A stretch of 64,000 bases of DNA from CAVQAH01 sp963784195 (GTDB lineage: Bacteria > Acidobacteriota > Vicinamibacteria > Vicinamibacterales > 2-12-FULL-66-21), in NCBI GenBank assembly GCA_963784195.1, contig CAWARA010000009.1:1-64000 (forward strand). The letters run 5' to 3'. Under the pieces are notes generated by a model. That model was not told the DNA's origin and did no database searches. It saw only the letters and a program-made list of their open reading frames with translations. Below, piece after piece: positions 1 through 8,681 of this stretch. The position numbers and the translations under genes are program-made. Position 1 is the stretch's first letter. Each line of letters opens with the position of its first letter.

Positions 1-119
1 GGTGAAGTCGCTCTGTTTCCCCCACTGACCGCCCTTGCACGCTGCCAGAGGCCGCCGGTATGATGAGGGTTCGCCAAATCGCACCGGATGCGCCATTGGC
101 GGAGCATCAGCGATCGAGT

Positions 120-196
120 GCGCCCGTAGCTCAGCTGGATAGAGCGCCGGGCTTCGAACCCGTAGGTCGGGGGTTCAAATCCCTCCGGGCGCGCCA
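120..196 (+). tRNA. tRNA-Arg (anticodon TCG), CCA encoded
   Basis: A full cloverleaf can be drawn. The 7-bp acceptor stem GCGCCCG pairs with CGGGCGC, the D arm is GCTC/GAGC, the anticodon loop CTTCGAA places TCG at positions 34-36, and the T arm is GGGGG-TTCAAAT-CCCTC. The discriminator base G is followed by an encoded CCA. The outermost anticodon-stem pair is a C/T mismatch. The acceptor and D arms are identical to those of the second arginine tRNA 44 bases downstream, so the two are probably a tandem pair. Confidence 0.9.
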
Positions 197-240
197 CGAC
201 AGTCGGGATCGGCGATCGTCAGTCGGGAACATCGTCAGTC

Positions 241-317
<77 letters not shown>

Positions 318-389
318 CTTTTTACTAATGATTAGAGGCGCTTTGTCGCTTCACGTTGTAGTCAGCGCGAAGACTGAGCTGAAATCTCC

Positions 390-1037
390 TCAGAACCGAT
401 AGAGCCATCCAACCGAAAGGTTCGCGGCGAGCGCTCCCGTTGCCATCGGCGGACTCGCTCCGCTGCCGATCATGTGAACCTGTGCCTCGAGCTGCAGGGC
501 GCCGCGGCCGGTGACCGGCACCTCAACGCCGGCGGCGAGCGCAGCGCCCGGCCGCCGGACGCGCGCCTCTTCGACACGGAGCGAGAACAACCCTCCTCCG
601 GCGAGCACGTATCCGCACGCAGAACTTCGGCCGCCTTGGCGTCCGACGAATGCGAGGATCTGTCGGGACTCGACGTGTCCGAGGGTGGAGCGTTCGACGA
701 CGTGGAAGTTTGCGTCGTAGGTCTGGTGCTCCACCGGCCAGTTCGATCCCGAGACCTCGACGCGGCCGCGCCAGGATCCGGCGATCGGTAGATCTACCCG
801 ACCACCGAGGTGAAGTCCTGGGCGGGGGTGGATCGAGCCTCTCTCGATCGCCTCGAACGTGCCTAGCGACAACTCGAACAGGGGCGTCAGTGAGCGTCCC
901 ACCGACAAGCCCATGCCCGTCGGACCGGCGGCTGAACAATCACGCCTCGACTGTGCGTGCGCGACACCGGTTGTCACGACACCGAGCAGGATGAGGACGA
1001 ACACCGACACGCCGGTCTTGACGCTCTCTCGCAGCAC
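390..1037 (-). CDS. Secreted outer-membrane beta-barrel-like protein, 215 aa
   Basis: The protein starts at a GTG and has a clear N-terminal signal peptide (hydrophobic VFVLILLGVV stretch ending in an AHA-Q type cleavage site near residue 29). The rest is rich in Gly and alternating hydrophobic residues, and the last residues are LSVGWLYRF. A terminal aromatic residue on a final beta strand is typical of small outer-membrane barrels. No enzyme motif is visible. It lies between the tRNA-Arg pair and a displaced copy of the tRNA 3' end, so it may be cargo of a small insertion. Its exact family and function are not recognised. Confidence 0.65.
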   Translation of the reverse strand: MLRESVKTGVSVFVLILLGVVTTGVAHAQSRRDCSAAGPTGMGLSVGRSLTPLFELSLGTFEAIERGSIHPRPGLHLGGRVDLPIAGSWRGRVEVSGSNWPVEHQTYDANFHVVERSTLGHVESRQILAFVGRQGGRSSACGYVLAGGGLFSLRVEEARVRRPGAALAAGVEVPVTGRGALQLEAQVHMIGSGASPPMATGALAANLSVGWLYRF

Positions 1038-1279
1038 GACTTTCAGCTCTCGCGCACGAGTCTCCCCGAAGGGCCCGCGTCGTGTCGTGAAGGAACTCTG
1101 AAATTCTGTGATGACGCAGCAGGCGGGGATGGAGTTCTAGGCAGTCGACCTATACGGCCCCTCACGCTGCCGCTTGCGGAAACCGGGCGTTCGGGCTGCA
1201 CTCCCTAGCCGCCGAAATGGGTGAACGATTATCGCATCACGCCGCAGGTAGAATTAGGCGTGTTTCATGCTGCGGGTAG

Positions 1280-1303
1280 GGTTCGAATCTGTCGGGCGCG
1301 CCA
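1280..1303 (+). repeat. Displaced copy of the tRNA-Arg(CCG) 3' end
   Basis: These 24 bases match bases 293-317 of the tRNA-Arg(CCG) gene (T arm, acceptor 3' strand and CCA) with one C missing. No acceptor 5' strand or anticodon arm lies upstream, so this is not a tRNA gene. The direct repeat of a tRNA 3' end about 1 kb away resembles an attachment-site pair left by integration of a short element. It lies in the otherwise gene-free stretch 1038-1383, in which I see no other recognisable signal. Confidence 0.6.
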
Positions 1304-1383
1304 GGTCACAGCGAGTGCGCCCACGCCTGCAGCGCCACACTTCCGTTGGACCTTGACCCTCCCCTCCAACTCTGGCGCAATCC

Positions 1384-2119
1384 ATGGTACGAATGAACGC
1401 CACACGCACGAATACGCTGGGACAACCGATTGGCTTCGAAGTTTCCGGCTGGCAGGTGCCGCCCTGGCCAGCGCCGTGCGGTCATCGAAGGCCGGCACTG
1501 CAATCTCGAACCGCTCGAGGAACGCCATGCGCCGGACCTCCACGCCGCCAACACACGCGACGTCGAGGGGCGGAACTGGACGTACCTGGCTTACGGCCCA
1601 TTCGGAAGCGTGGACGAGTATCGCCGCTGGCTCTCCGCCACGTGTCTCGGCAAGGATCCGATGTTCTTCGCGGTGATCGATCGCGCCATTGGCAAAGCGA
1701 CCGGCGTCGCGAGCTACTTGCGCATCCAACCCGAGAACGGATCGATCGAGGTCGGGCACATCAACTTCTCTCCCCTGCTCCAGCGCAACCGGGCCGCCAC
1801 CGAAGCGATGTACCTGATGATGAAACACGCCTTCGATCTCGGCTACCGCCGATACGAGTGGAAGTGCGACGCGCTCAACGCGCCGTCGCGCGCGGCGGCG
1901 CAACGCCTCGGGCTGTCGTACGAGGGCATCTTCCGTCAGGCAACGGTCTACAAGAACCGGAACCGCGATACGGCGTGGTACGCCACCACCGATTCAGACT
2001 GGCCCGCGCTGCGCGCCGCCTTCGACCAGTGGCTGGACGATCGGAATTTCGATGAGTCGGGACGTCAGGTGGTCCGGCTCAGCGATCTGACGCAGCCGCT
2101 GCTCGTCAGTCGAGGGTAA
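1384..2119 (+). CDS. GNAT-family N-acetyltransferase (RimJ/RimL type), one frameshift
   Basis: The body in the frame from about 1478 to 2119 reads as a complete acetyltransferase: an entry strand with GRHCNLEPL, a central strand with SIEVGHINFSP, the acetyl-CoA loop region around LLQRNRAATEAMYLMM, and the late motif ALNAPSRAAAQRLGLSYEGIFR. The characteristic start of this subfamily, LGQPIGFEVSGWQVPPWP, is present but in another frame (from 1384). The frame therefore changes around 1468-1480. The gene is either mildly inactivated or affected by a sequencing indel. The start at 1384 was chosen because it restores the family N-terminus. Substrate unknown. It stands alone, followed by a MITE-like element. 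Confidence 0.8.
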
Positions 2120-2144
2120 CTTCGTTCCTCGCCGCGTCTGAACT

Positions 2145-2305
2145 AGTGGACTGTCCTCGTCATAAGTAGAGTGGATTTCGGAGCGCGGCGCCCGGCTGGC
2201 AAGGCGCGAAGAGCGAGCATATTGGGCATATGTGAGCGATGAGCAACGCCGCCAGGCGGGATGCCCGCCCGAAAGGCACTCTACTTATGACGAGGACAGT
2301 CCACT
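2145..2305. mobile_element. MITE-like element with perfect 29-bp terminal inverted repeats
   Basis: Bases 2145-2173 are an exact reverse complement of 2277-2305 (29 of 29). They enclose about 100 bases with no gene of their own. The outer ends read TGGACTGTCC in both orientations, and CTAG occurs just outside or at both edges. The internal part also contains imperfect inverted stretches such as GCGAGCATAT/ATATGTGAGC. It is non-autonomous; no transposase is seen in the window. It sits immediately upstream of the permease start at 2313, so it may supply or disrupt that gene's control region. Confidence 0.8.
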
Positions 2306-2312
2306 GGCTAGA

Positions 2313-4742
2313 ATGCCCGCCGAGGTTCACCTGAGATTCCTCCCGACTGTCGTTCGAGACGCTCAACACGGTTGCCGCGTACTCTGGCGCTCCCCCGGTT
2401 ACGCGATCGTCGTCATCCTGACCATTGCACTCGGCATCGGCCTCAACGTCGCGATCTTCAGCGTGGTCCACGCCGTGCTCTGGCGATCGCTGCCGTACCC
2501 CGACGCCAGCCGGATTGTCGCAATCGAGGCGGACACGCGCGACATTCCGAGCGCGTACGCAGCTTCGGGAACAGCGTTCGATCTGCGACAGGCGAGCCAG
2601 ACACTCGTCGATATCGCCCAGGTCGAAGGACGCGACGCGAGCATCGAGATCGACGGCGTGATGGAGCGTGTCGCCGCTGCCCGCGCGACTGACGGCCTGC
2701 TGCCACTGCTCGGCTCGCCGCTGGCCCGCGGCCGCACGCTCGTCAGCCAGGAGGACGCGCGCGGCGTGGTCGTCATGGGCGTCGTGATCAGTCACGAGTT
2801 GTGGCAGGGCCGATTCCGGGGCGATGAGAAGATCATCGGCCGGCACTTCATCGTCAACAACTTCGACGTCCATGTGGTCGGCGTGACGCGACCGGACTTG
2901 CGTATCTATCTCCCGCCGGCCGATCACGTGGAAGAGCGCATCGACGTCTGGCTGCCGATGCGCTTCGAGCCGTCCAGGATGTATCGGGGATCTGCGATGG
3001 TCGGCCGGCTCGCGCCGGGCGCAACGGTGGCGGCCGCTCAGGCCGAGTCCGACGCGCTGGCCGCGGCATTCGTCGCCCGGTATCCGGGTGCGTACCCGAA
3101 CAATCAACTCCGCATTTCGATCCGGCCGTTGAGCGACCTTGTCACGCGCGATGCGAAGCCAGCGCTGATGGCGGTCGCCGGCGCGGTGGGGTTCGTGCTG
3201 CTGATGGCCTGTGTCAACGTGGCGAACCTCATGGTGGCGCGCACGAAGACGCGTGACCGCGAACTGGCGGTGCGCCGCGCGCTCGGCGCCACGCGGCTGC
3301 GCCTCGTGCGGCAACTCCTCGCCGAGAACCTCGTGTTCACGGTGCTTGGCGGCGCGGGGGGCGTGTTCCTGGCGCGAGTCGGCATCGACATTCTCGAGTG
3401 GCTCAGACCCGTCCATCTGCCGCGGCAGTCCGAGATCGCGATCGACGGCGTCGTCTTGTTGTGGAGCGCCGGTCTCACTATTGCGTGCAGCGTGCTGTTC
3501 GGTCTTGCCCCGGCCCTGTTCTTCACCCGCGATGCGTTGGGACAGCCGCTCAATTCCGGCCGCGCCGGATCGACCATGATACGCAGCCGCACGCTCCAAC
3601 GCGGACTCGTCGTGGCAGAGATCGCGCTGTCGATCGTCCCGCTGGTCGCCGCGGGCCTGATGTTGAGGACGTTTACCAACCTCCTCCAGGCTCCGATCGG
3701 GTTCGATCCGTCGCATGTCGTTACAGCGCGCGTATCACTCAACCTCGACGCGTACCGGGAGATCGATCAGCGAGCCGCGTTCTTTCAGCAGGCGATCGCA
3801 CGCGTCCGCGAGGTACCCGGGGTCGATGGGGTCAGCGTGGGTGGTCCGTTGCCGTTTGCCCCCGCGCAGGTCACACAGCGTTACTGGCGACGGGATGACG
3901 TGGCTTCTGCGCCATCGCTCGGCATGCAGCAGGCCATCATGCCCGGCTACTTCAGCGTGATGGGCATCCCTCTGCGCGCAGGCAGGGACTTCAGCGACGA
4001 CGATATCAGCCATCGGCGATCGGTGGCGATCGTCGATGAGCGAATCGCGGCTCAGTTGTGGCAGGGAGATGCTATCGGCAAGCGGCTGGCGCTTGGCGGA
4101 ACGAAGACGCTGGAAGTCGTGGGTGTCGCCGCACCGATTCGTGTGGGCCGCGTGCGGGATCAGAGCGCGCCGACGATCTTCGTGCCTTACCACGTCTACG
4201 AGATCGAGCAGACACTCGTCGTCAAAACGCGCCTGCCGACGGCCGTGATCGGTCCGGCGATCAAACGCACCGTCGAATCGCTGGGGCCCGGCCGTCCGGT
4301 GTTCGACATTCGCCCGATGAGCGCAATCGTCGAAGCCTCCATTGACGACACGCGGTTCACCATGCTCGTTCTGTCCGGGTTCGCGGTGGCTGCGCTGCTG
4401 CTCGCAGGGGTTGGGCTGTACGGGACCCTCACGTACCTCATCTCGCAGCGCACGCAGGAATTCGGTGTTCGCCTCGCGCTCGGCGCCTCAGCTGCCGGCG
4501 TCATCAGGCTCGTCGCGTACGAAGGCGGGATCCTGACCGGCCTGGGCGGCGCCATCGGACTGGCGGGCGCCGTTGGCGTCACCCGCCTGCTGCGCGGATT
4601 GCTCTACGGCGTCACTCCGCTCGACAGTGTCACGTTGGTGAGCGTCGCCGCCCTCGTCGCCGCAATCGCGGTCGTCGCCATCAGCCAGCCCGCGTGGCGC
4701 GCAGCACGCATCGATCCGGTCGACGTGCTGCGAGCTGCTTGA
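2313..4742 (+). CDS. MacB/FtsX-type ABC transporter permease (ADOP family), 809 aa
   Basis: The protein has the duplicated FtsX architecture of acidobacterial orphan permeases. A first transmembrane helix (AIVVILTIALGIGLNVAIFSV) is followed by a periplasmic MacB_PCD domain, three central helices with the FtsX signature around ACVNVANLMVARTKTRDREL, a second periplasmic domain, and three C-terminal helices with RTQEFGVRLALGA. No ATPase domain is present. The N-terminal DUF-like ADOP segment seen in the copy at 15742 is absent. The start at 2313 was chosen because the upstream extension lies inside the inverted repeat element. It probably acts in efflux or lipoprotein-type transport with an ATPase encoded elsewhere. 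The frame is intact, unlike several paralogues here. Confidence 0.87.
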   Translation: MPAEVHLRFLPTVVRDAQHGCRVLWRSPGYAIVVILTIALGIGLNVAIFSVVHAVLWRSLPYPDASRIVAIEADTRDIPSAYAASGTAFDLRQASQTLVDIAQVEGRDASIEIDGVMERVAAARATDGLLPLLGSPLARGRTLVSQEDARGVVVMGVVISHELWQGRFRGDEKIIGRHFIVNNFDVHVVGVTRPDLRIYLPPADHVEERIDVWLPMRFEPSRMYRGSAMVGRLAPGATVAAAQAESDALAAAFVARYPGAYPNNQLRISIRPLSDLVTRDAKPALMAVAGAVGFVLLMACVNVANLMVARTKTRDRELAVRRALGATRLRLVRQLLAENLVFTVLGGAGGVFLARVGIDILEWLRPVHLPRQSEIAIDGVVLLWSAGLTIACSVLFGLAPALFFTRDALGQPLNSGRAGSTMIRSRTLQRGLVVAEIALSIVPLVAAGLMLRTFTNLLQAPIGFDPSHVVTARVSLNLDAYREIDQRAAFFQQAIARVREVPGVDGVSVGGPLPFAPAQVTQRYWRRDDVASAPSLGMQQAIMPGYFSVMGIPLRAGRDFSDDDISHRRSVAIVDERIAAQLWQGDAIGKRLALGGTKTLEVVGVAAPIRVGRVRDQSAPTIFVPYHVYEIEQTLVVKTRLPTAVIGPAIKRTVESLGPGRPVFDIRPMSAIVEASIDDTRFTMLVLSGFAVAALLLAGVGLYGTLTYLISQRTQEFGVRLALGASAAGVIRLVAYEGGILTGLGGAIGLAGAVGVTRLLRGLLYGVTPLDSVTLVSVAALVAAIAVVAISQPAWRAARIDPVDVLRAA

Positions 4743-4806
4743 CAGCATCCGGGCTGAAGAAAGGACACTCTGACGTCGCCGCGGATCTGCGGTCGGCAGG
4801 GGCTCG

Positions 4807-5000
4807 CTAGCGCGACGCGTCCCGCGAGCCTTCACCGGTGAGTTCTCTAAAGAGCCATCCCTTCCCGGTCAGGCCTCCAAAGAATCTGAGCTCGACGATC
4901 CGTCCCTGCTCGGGATCGCTGTTCGAGCTTCTGAAGGGCGCGATCGAGGGCCAGCGCGTCGAGAGCGTCGACTGTCGATGGATTCGCGCGGCTGTCGTCG
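4807..5000 (-). pseudogene. Remnant of an ECF sigma factor C-terminus
   Basis: On the minus strand the segment DPEQGRIVELRFFGGL (about 4870-4917) is the sigma-4 motif common to acidobacterial ECF factors; compare ARQSRVVELRFFGGL in the gene at 53837. It runs straight into GKGWLFRELTGEG, equivalent to ARAWLYREL. The intervening helix-turn-helix of about 25-30 residues is missing. Upstream in another frame, VDALDALALDRALQKLE matches the linker before sigma-4. There is no start or sigma-2 domain. It is a decayed fragment in the 430-base gap between two permease genes; I see nothing else certain in that gap. Confidence 0.6.
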
Positions 5001-5174
5001 TTGCCGTCGAGTTAGCCCTGCGTGACCAGTCCCCCGGCGGTGGCGACACGAACCGTCGTCCGCCTCGGGACAGCCGATCCCACAGGCGGACACCGTTGGG
5101 CGTGAAAAACCGCCGCATTCTGCGGCTCCAAGTGGCAGCCTCGTTGCTCTATCGAGTCCCTTGGAGGACCGCCC

Positions 5175-7698
5175 GTGCTCAGTTCACTCGCCCTCATCGG
5201 CTCCGATCTGCGCCACGCCACCCGCACGCTGCGCGGCGCGCCGCCCTTCACCTTCGTCGCGGTTCTGTCGATCGGGCTCGGCATCGGTGCCAACACCGCC
5301 GTTTTCACCCTTGTCGATCAGGTCCTGCTCAGGCCGCTGCCTGTCAATCGCGCCGACAGGCTGGTGCAGGTGAGCGCGCCGGACACCGAGACCCTTGGCG
5401 GAGGCATGGGCGACGACAGCGAGCTGTCGTACGCGATGTACCGCGACCTTCGCGATCGCAACGAGGTGTTCTCAGGAATGTTCTGCCGGATGCCGTGGGC
5501 GATGCAGGTCGGCTACGACGGCCGCACCGAGCAGGTGTCCGGGCAGCTCGTGTCGGGAACCTTCTTCCCGGTGCTCGGGCTGCAGCCGGCGATGGGTCGG
5601 CTGCTCGCGGCCGACGACGAGCGATCGATCGGTGGGCATCCGGTTGCCGTGCTTGGTCATGCCTATTGGACGCGCCGCTTCGCCAGCGACCCGACGATCG
5701 TCGGAAAGACGATCGTCGTCAATCGTCAGCCGCTCGAGGTTGTCGGCGTCGCACCGGCGGAATTCTCCGGCCTCGACTTCGCCGATCCGGTCGACGTCTA
5801 CGTGCCCATCTCGATGCAGCCGCAGATGGGACCGGGCTGGCTCAAACTCGAAGGGCGACGCTTCCGTTTCGTCCAGGTGTTCGGGCGGCTGCGCGATGGC
5901 GTTTCGATCGAGCAGGCCGGCGCGTCCCTGCAGCCGCTGTATCGAGCGGTACTGCAGGATGAAGCCCAGGATGCGGCGTTCGTCTCGGCGTCCGCCGAAA
6001 CGCGCCGCGCGTTTCTCGAAGGCCGGCTGACCGTCGACGATGCGTCGCAGGGGCGCTCGAGCCTGCGGACGTCGGTCCGCGAGCCGCTGCTCATCCTGAT
6101 GGCGATCGCCGCCGGCGTCCTTTTGATCGTCTGTGCCAACGTCGCCAACCTGCTGATTGCGCGCGGCGCCGCGCGGCGCCGCGAGATGGCGCTGCGACTC
6201 GCGGTCGGCGGCAGCCGCTGGCAGATCGCGCGCCTGCTGCTGGTCGAGAGCCTGGTCCTTGCCGCGGCCGGCACTGCCGCCGGGCTGTTGATTGCCAGCT
6301 GGGGTGCCGACGCGCTGCTCGGCTTTTACGAGTCCCCGGACGCCGCACTCGCAGTTCACTCCGGCCCAGACCTGCGCATCCTGTTCTTCACCTGTGCGAT
6401 CGCCGTGACAACGGCGCTCGTTGCCGGGCTCGCGCCGGCCGTGCGCGGCACCAGGGTCGATCTCGTCACGACGCTGAAGGGCAGTGGCGGCAGCGTCAAC
6501 GAGCAGGCGCGAATGCGCAAGGCGCTGGTGGTCGTGCAGGTGGCGCTGTCGTTTCTCCTGCTCGTGTGCGCCGGGCTCTTCGTCCGCAGCCTCGACAACC
6601 TGCTCGCCGTCGACCCCGGCTTCCGGACGGCGCGGACGGTGGCGTTTTCGCTCGAGCTCGAGGCGAACGGCTACGACGCCGAACGCGCCCGCGGGTTCGC
6701 GCGGACGCTGCAGCAGCACGTGTCGCGAATGCCGGGCGTCTCCTCGAGCGCCTACACGTTCCAGCCGCTGCTCGGCGGCGGCGCTTGGGGCACGCGAGTT
6801 CACGGTCGAGGGGTTCGCGGCAAAGCCCGGCGAGGGCGCCTGGTCGTTGGCGAATGCTGTCAGTCCCGGCTTCTTCAAGGCGATGGGTATGACGCTCGTC
6901 GCCGGCCGCGAGTTCACCGACCTTGACGATCGCGGCCTGAAGGCCGAGTGGCCCTACACCGTCGCGGTCGTCAACGAGACGTTCGCCGCGCGCTACTTCG
7001 GCGGCGGCAGCCCGCTCGGCCGGCACGTCGGCTTCGGCTCGAATCCCGGCACGCCGACGCCGATCGAGATCGTCGGCCTGGTGCGGGACGCGAAGTACAC
7101 CGGCATCCGTGAAACGGCGCGGCCGCAGATCTTCTTCCCGTACCTGCAAGGCAACATCGAAGGCCTGACGACATATATCCAGACCCAGGGCGTTCCGCAG
7201 AGCGTCATCGCCTCGGTGCGCCGGGAGGTGCAGGCGCTCGATCCCAACCTGGCGCTGGTCGGCGTGACGACACTCGAGCGGCTGGTCGAGCAGTCGGTCG
7301 TCAACGAGCGGTTGGTCGCGACGCTGTCGGCGGCCTTGAGCGTGACGGCAACGCTGTTGTCGGTGATCGGCCTCTACGGCGTCATGGCCTACGTCGTCGC
7401 ACGGCGGACGCGCGAGATTGGCATTCGCATGGCGCTCGGCGCGATCGGCCCGCAAATCGCGATCGGCGTCCTGCGCGAGGCCGGACTGCTGGTCGGGCTC
7501 GGACTGGCGGCAGGGGGCCTCACCGCCTGGTGGCTCGGCCGCTATATCCAGGAGCAGCTGTACGAGATCACGCCCGCTGACCCGGTGACCGTGGTGCTGG
7601 CCGCGGTTGCGCTCTCGGCCGTGGCCGTCTGCGCGACCCTGCTGCCGGCAACGCGCGCGGCGCGCATCGCGCCGATGGAGGCGATTCGAGAGGAGTGA
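5175..7698 (+). CDS. MacB/FtsX-type permease (ADOP family), one frameshift
   Basis: It starts at a GTG preceded by TTGGAGG. The first frame carries helix 1 (FVAVLSIGLGIGANTAVFTL), the first periplasmic domain, central helices with ANVANLLIARGAARRREMALRLAVGG and most of the second periplasmic domain. Around 6785-6800 the frame changes within the conserved stretch FQPLLGGGAWG / REFTVEGF. The second frame continues with GRHVGFGSNPG and the C-terminal helices with RTREIGIRMALGA, ending at 7698. Together this is one full-length permease of about 840 residues. The break lies in a G/C-rich run and may be a sequencing error. A 14-bp perfect palindrome (7719-7732) follows the stop. Confidence 0.82.
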
Positions 7699-7718
7699 AT
7701 TGCAGATGCATGAAGAAG

Positions 7719-7732
7719 GCTGGCTTGCCAGC
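7719..7732. terminator. Short palindrome after the permease gene
   Basis: GCTGGC-TT-GCCAGC is a perfect 6-bp stem located 21 bases after the permease stop codon at 7698. No T-run follows, so a Rho-independent terminator is only possible. It lies just upstream of an orphan promoter copy. Confidence 0.3.
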
Positions 7733-7736
7733 GATC

Positions 7737-7803
7737 GTCTCCTCTTGACATCCCACATGAGCCAACCCTATACTCCTCTAGCCATCCCACAGGGGAGTAC
7801 ATG
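7737..7803 (+). promoter_or_regulatory. Orphan copy of a PadR-operon promoter/operator
   Basis: TTGACA at 7745-7750 and TATACT at 7769-7774 are separated by 18 bases. The whole 65-base block, including the TACTCC...GGAGTA inverted element and the Shine-Dalgarno AGGGGAG before an ATG, is almost identical to 15334-15402, where it drives the padR gene. Here the ATG leads only into sequence antisense to the end of korB, so no regulator follows. It appears to be what is left of a PadR-ADOP operon whose genes were lost or moved. Confidence 0.7.
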
Positions 7804-8667
7804 TTACCGAGGCACGAACGTCTGGAGAATGTCGGTGCGCGGCCTTGCCTTTGGCGCGAGCGCGCGCCGGCGTTCCGCCACGAGATCCTCGAACGTCGGC
7901 GGCGGCGAGGGATCCCGGTAGAACACCCCGGTATACAGCGTTCGCCCGTACTCACGCGCGAGATCCATCGCCTTCATCCGATCGGATGAATCATGGCCGA
8001 TGCTCTCGAGCCTTTTCATTTCAGCCTTGTGGACCTTGAGCTGTGCCTCCGGCTGGCCGAACGTAATGCAGGGTGATTGGACGTTGATGAATGCGAATCC
8101 CGGATAACGAATGCCTTCTTCGATCATCTTCGCGAGTCCGGCCATGTCTGCTGGTGTTCCCTGGGCGACAAAATGTGCGCCGTATGCGAGCGTATAGAGC
8201 AGGGGATTGACCGGTTCTTCGAGACTTCCGAACACAGACGACGCGGTGTTCAGCCCACGCGGCGAAGTCGGTGACAGCTGTCCCTTGGTCAGTCCGTAGA
8301 TCTGATTGTCCATCACGATATAGGTCAAGTCGAGGTTGCGCCGAATCGCGTGCGGAAGGTGTCCGCCGCCAATCGAGAAGCCGTCGCCATCTCCGCCGGC
8401 GCACAGCACGAGCAGCTCCGGGTGGGCGAGCTTGATGCCCTGGGCAATGGGCAGCGCCCGGCCGTGCACGCTGTTGAAGCCGTACGCGGTTGTGTATCCC
8501 GGGATCCGGCTCGAACAACCGATTCCCGAGACAAACGCGATCTCCTGCGGGGCGCGGTTGACGCCGGCGAGTGCACGGTAGATCGCCTGCACGACGCCGA
8601 AATCGCCGCAGCCGGGGCACCAGATCGGTTTCAGCTCGCTCTTGTAGTCCTGCGCTTGATTCGCCAT
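7804..8667 (-). CDS. korB: 2-oxoacid:ferredoxin oxidoreductase, beta subunit (KorB-like)
   Basis: The beta subunit binds thiamine diphosphate and one iron-sulfur cluster and decarboxylates 2-oxoacids such as 2-oxoglutarate to acyl-CoA, passing electrons to ferredoxin. The early WCPGCGDFG motif supplies cluster cysteines (C17, C20), IGCSSRIPGY follows, and the ThDP site is GGDGDGFSIGGGH followed by MDNQIYGLTKGQ. The length of about 287 residues is usual. The ATG at 8667 has GAGGAG at good spacing; a TTG at 8685 overlapping the korA stop is less likely. It is the last gene of a minus-strand operon (radical SAM, korA, korB). 2-Oxoglutarate as substrate is inferred from the korA/korB-like pairing; pyruvate or another 2-oxoacid is possible. 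Confidence 0.9.
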   Translation of the reverse strand: MANQAQDYKSELKPIWCPGCGDFGVVQAIYRALAGVNRAPQEIAFVSGIGCSSRIPGYTTAYGFNSVHGRALPIAQGIKLAHPELLVLCAGGDGDGFSIGGGHLPHAIRRNLDLTYIVMDNQIYGLTKGQLSPTSPRGLNTASSVFGSLEEPVNPLLYTLAYGAHFVAQGTPADMAGLAKMIEEGIRYPGFAFINVQSPCITFGQPEAQLKVHKAEMKRLESIGHDSSDRMKAMDLAREYGRTLYTGVFYRDPSPPPTFEDLVAERRRALAPKARPRTDILQTFVPR

Positions 8668-8681
8668 CACCGTCTCCTCGC

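Noticed and set aside
2160..3716. Long minus-strand open frame opposite the first permease
   Set aside because: Rich in Arg/His/Gln without family motifs; a typical antisense shadow of a high-GC coding frame.
5472..6917. Long minus-strand open frames opposite the second permease (also 6496-7758)
   Set aside because: Same shadow composition, no start signal, and the plus strand carries clear transmembrane permease sequence.
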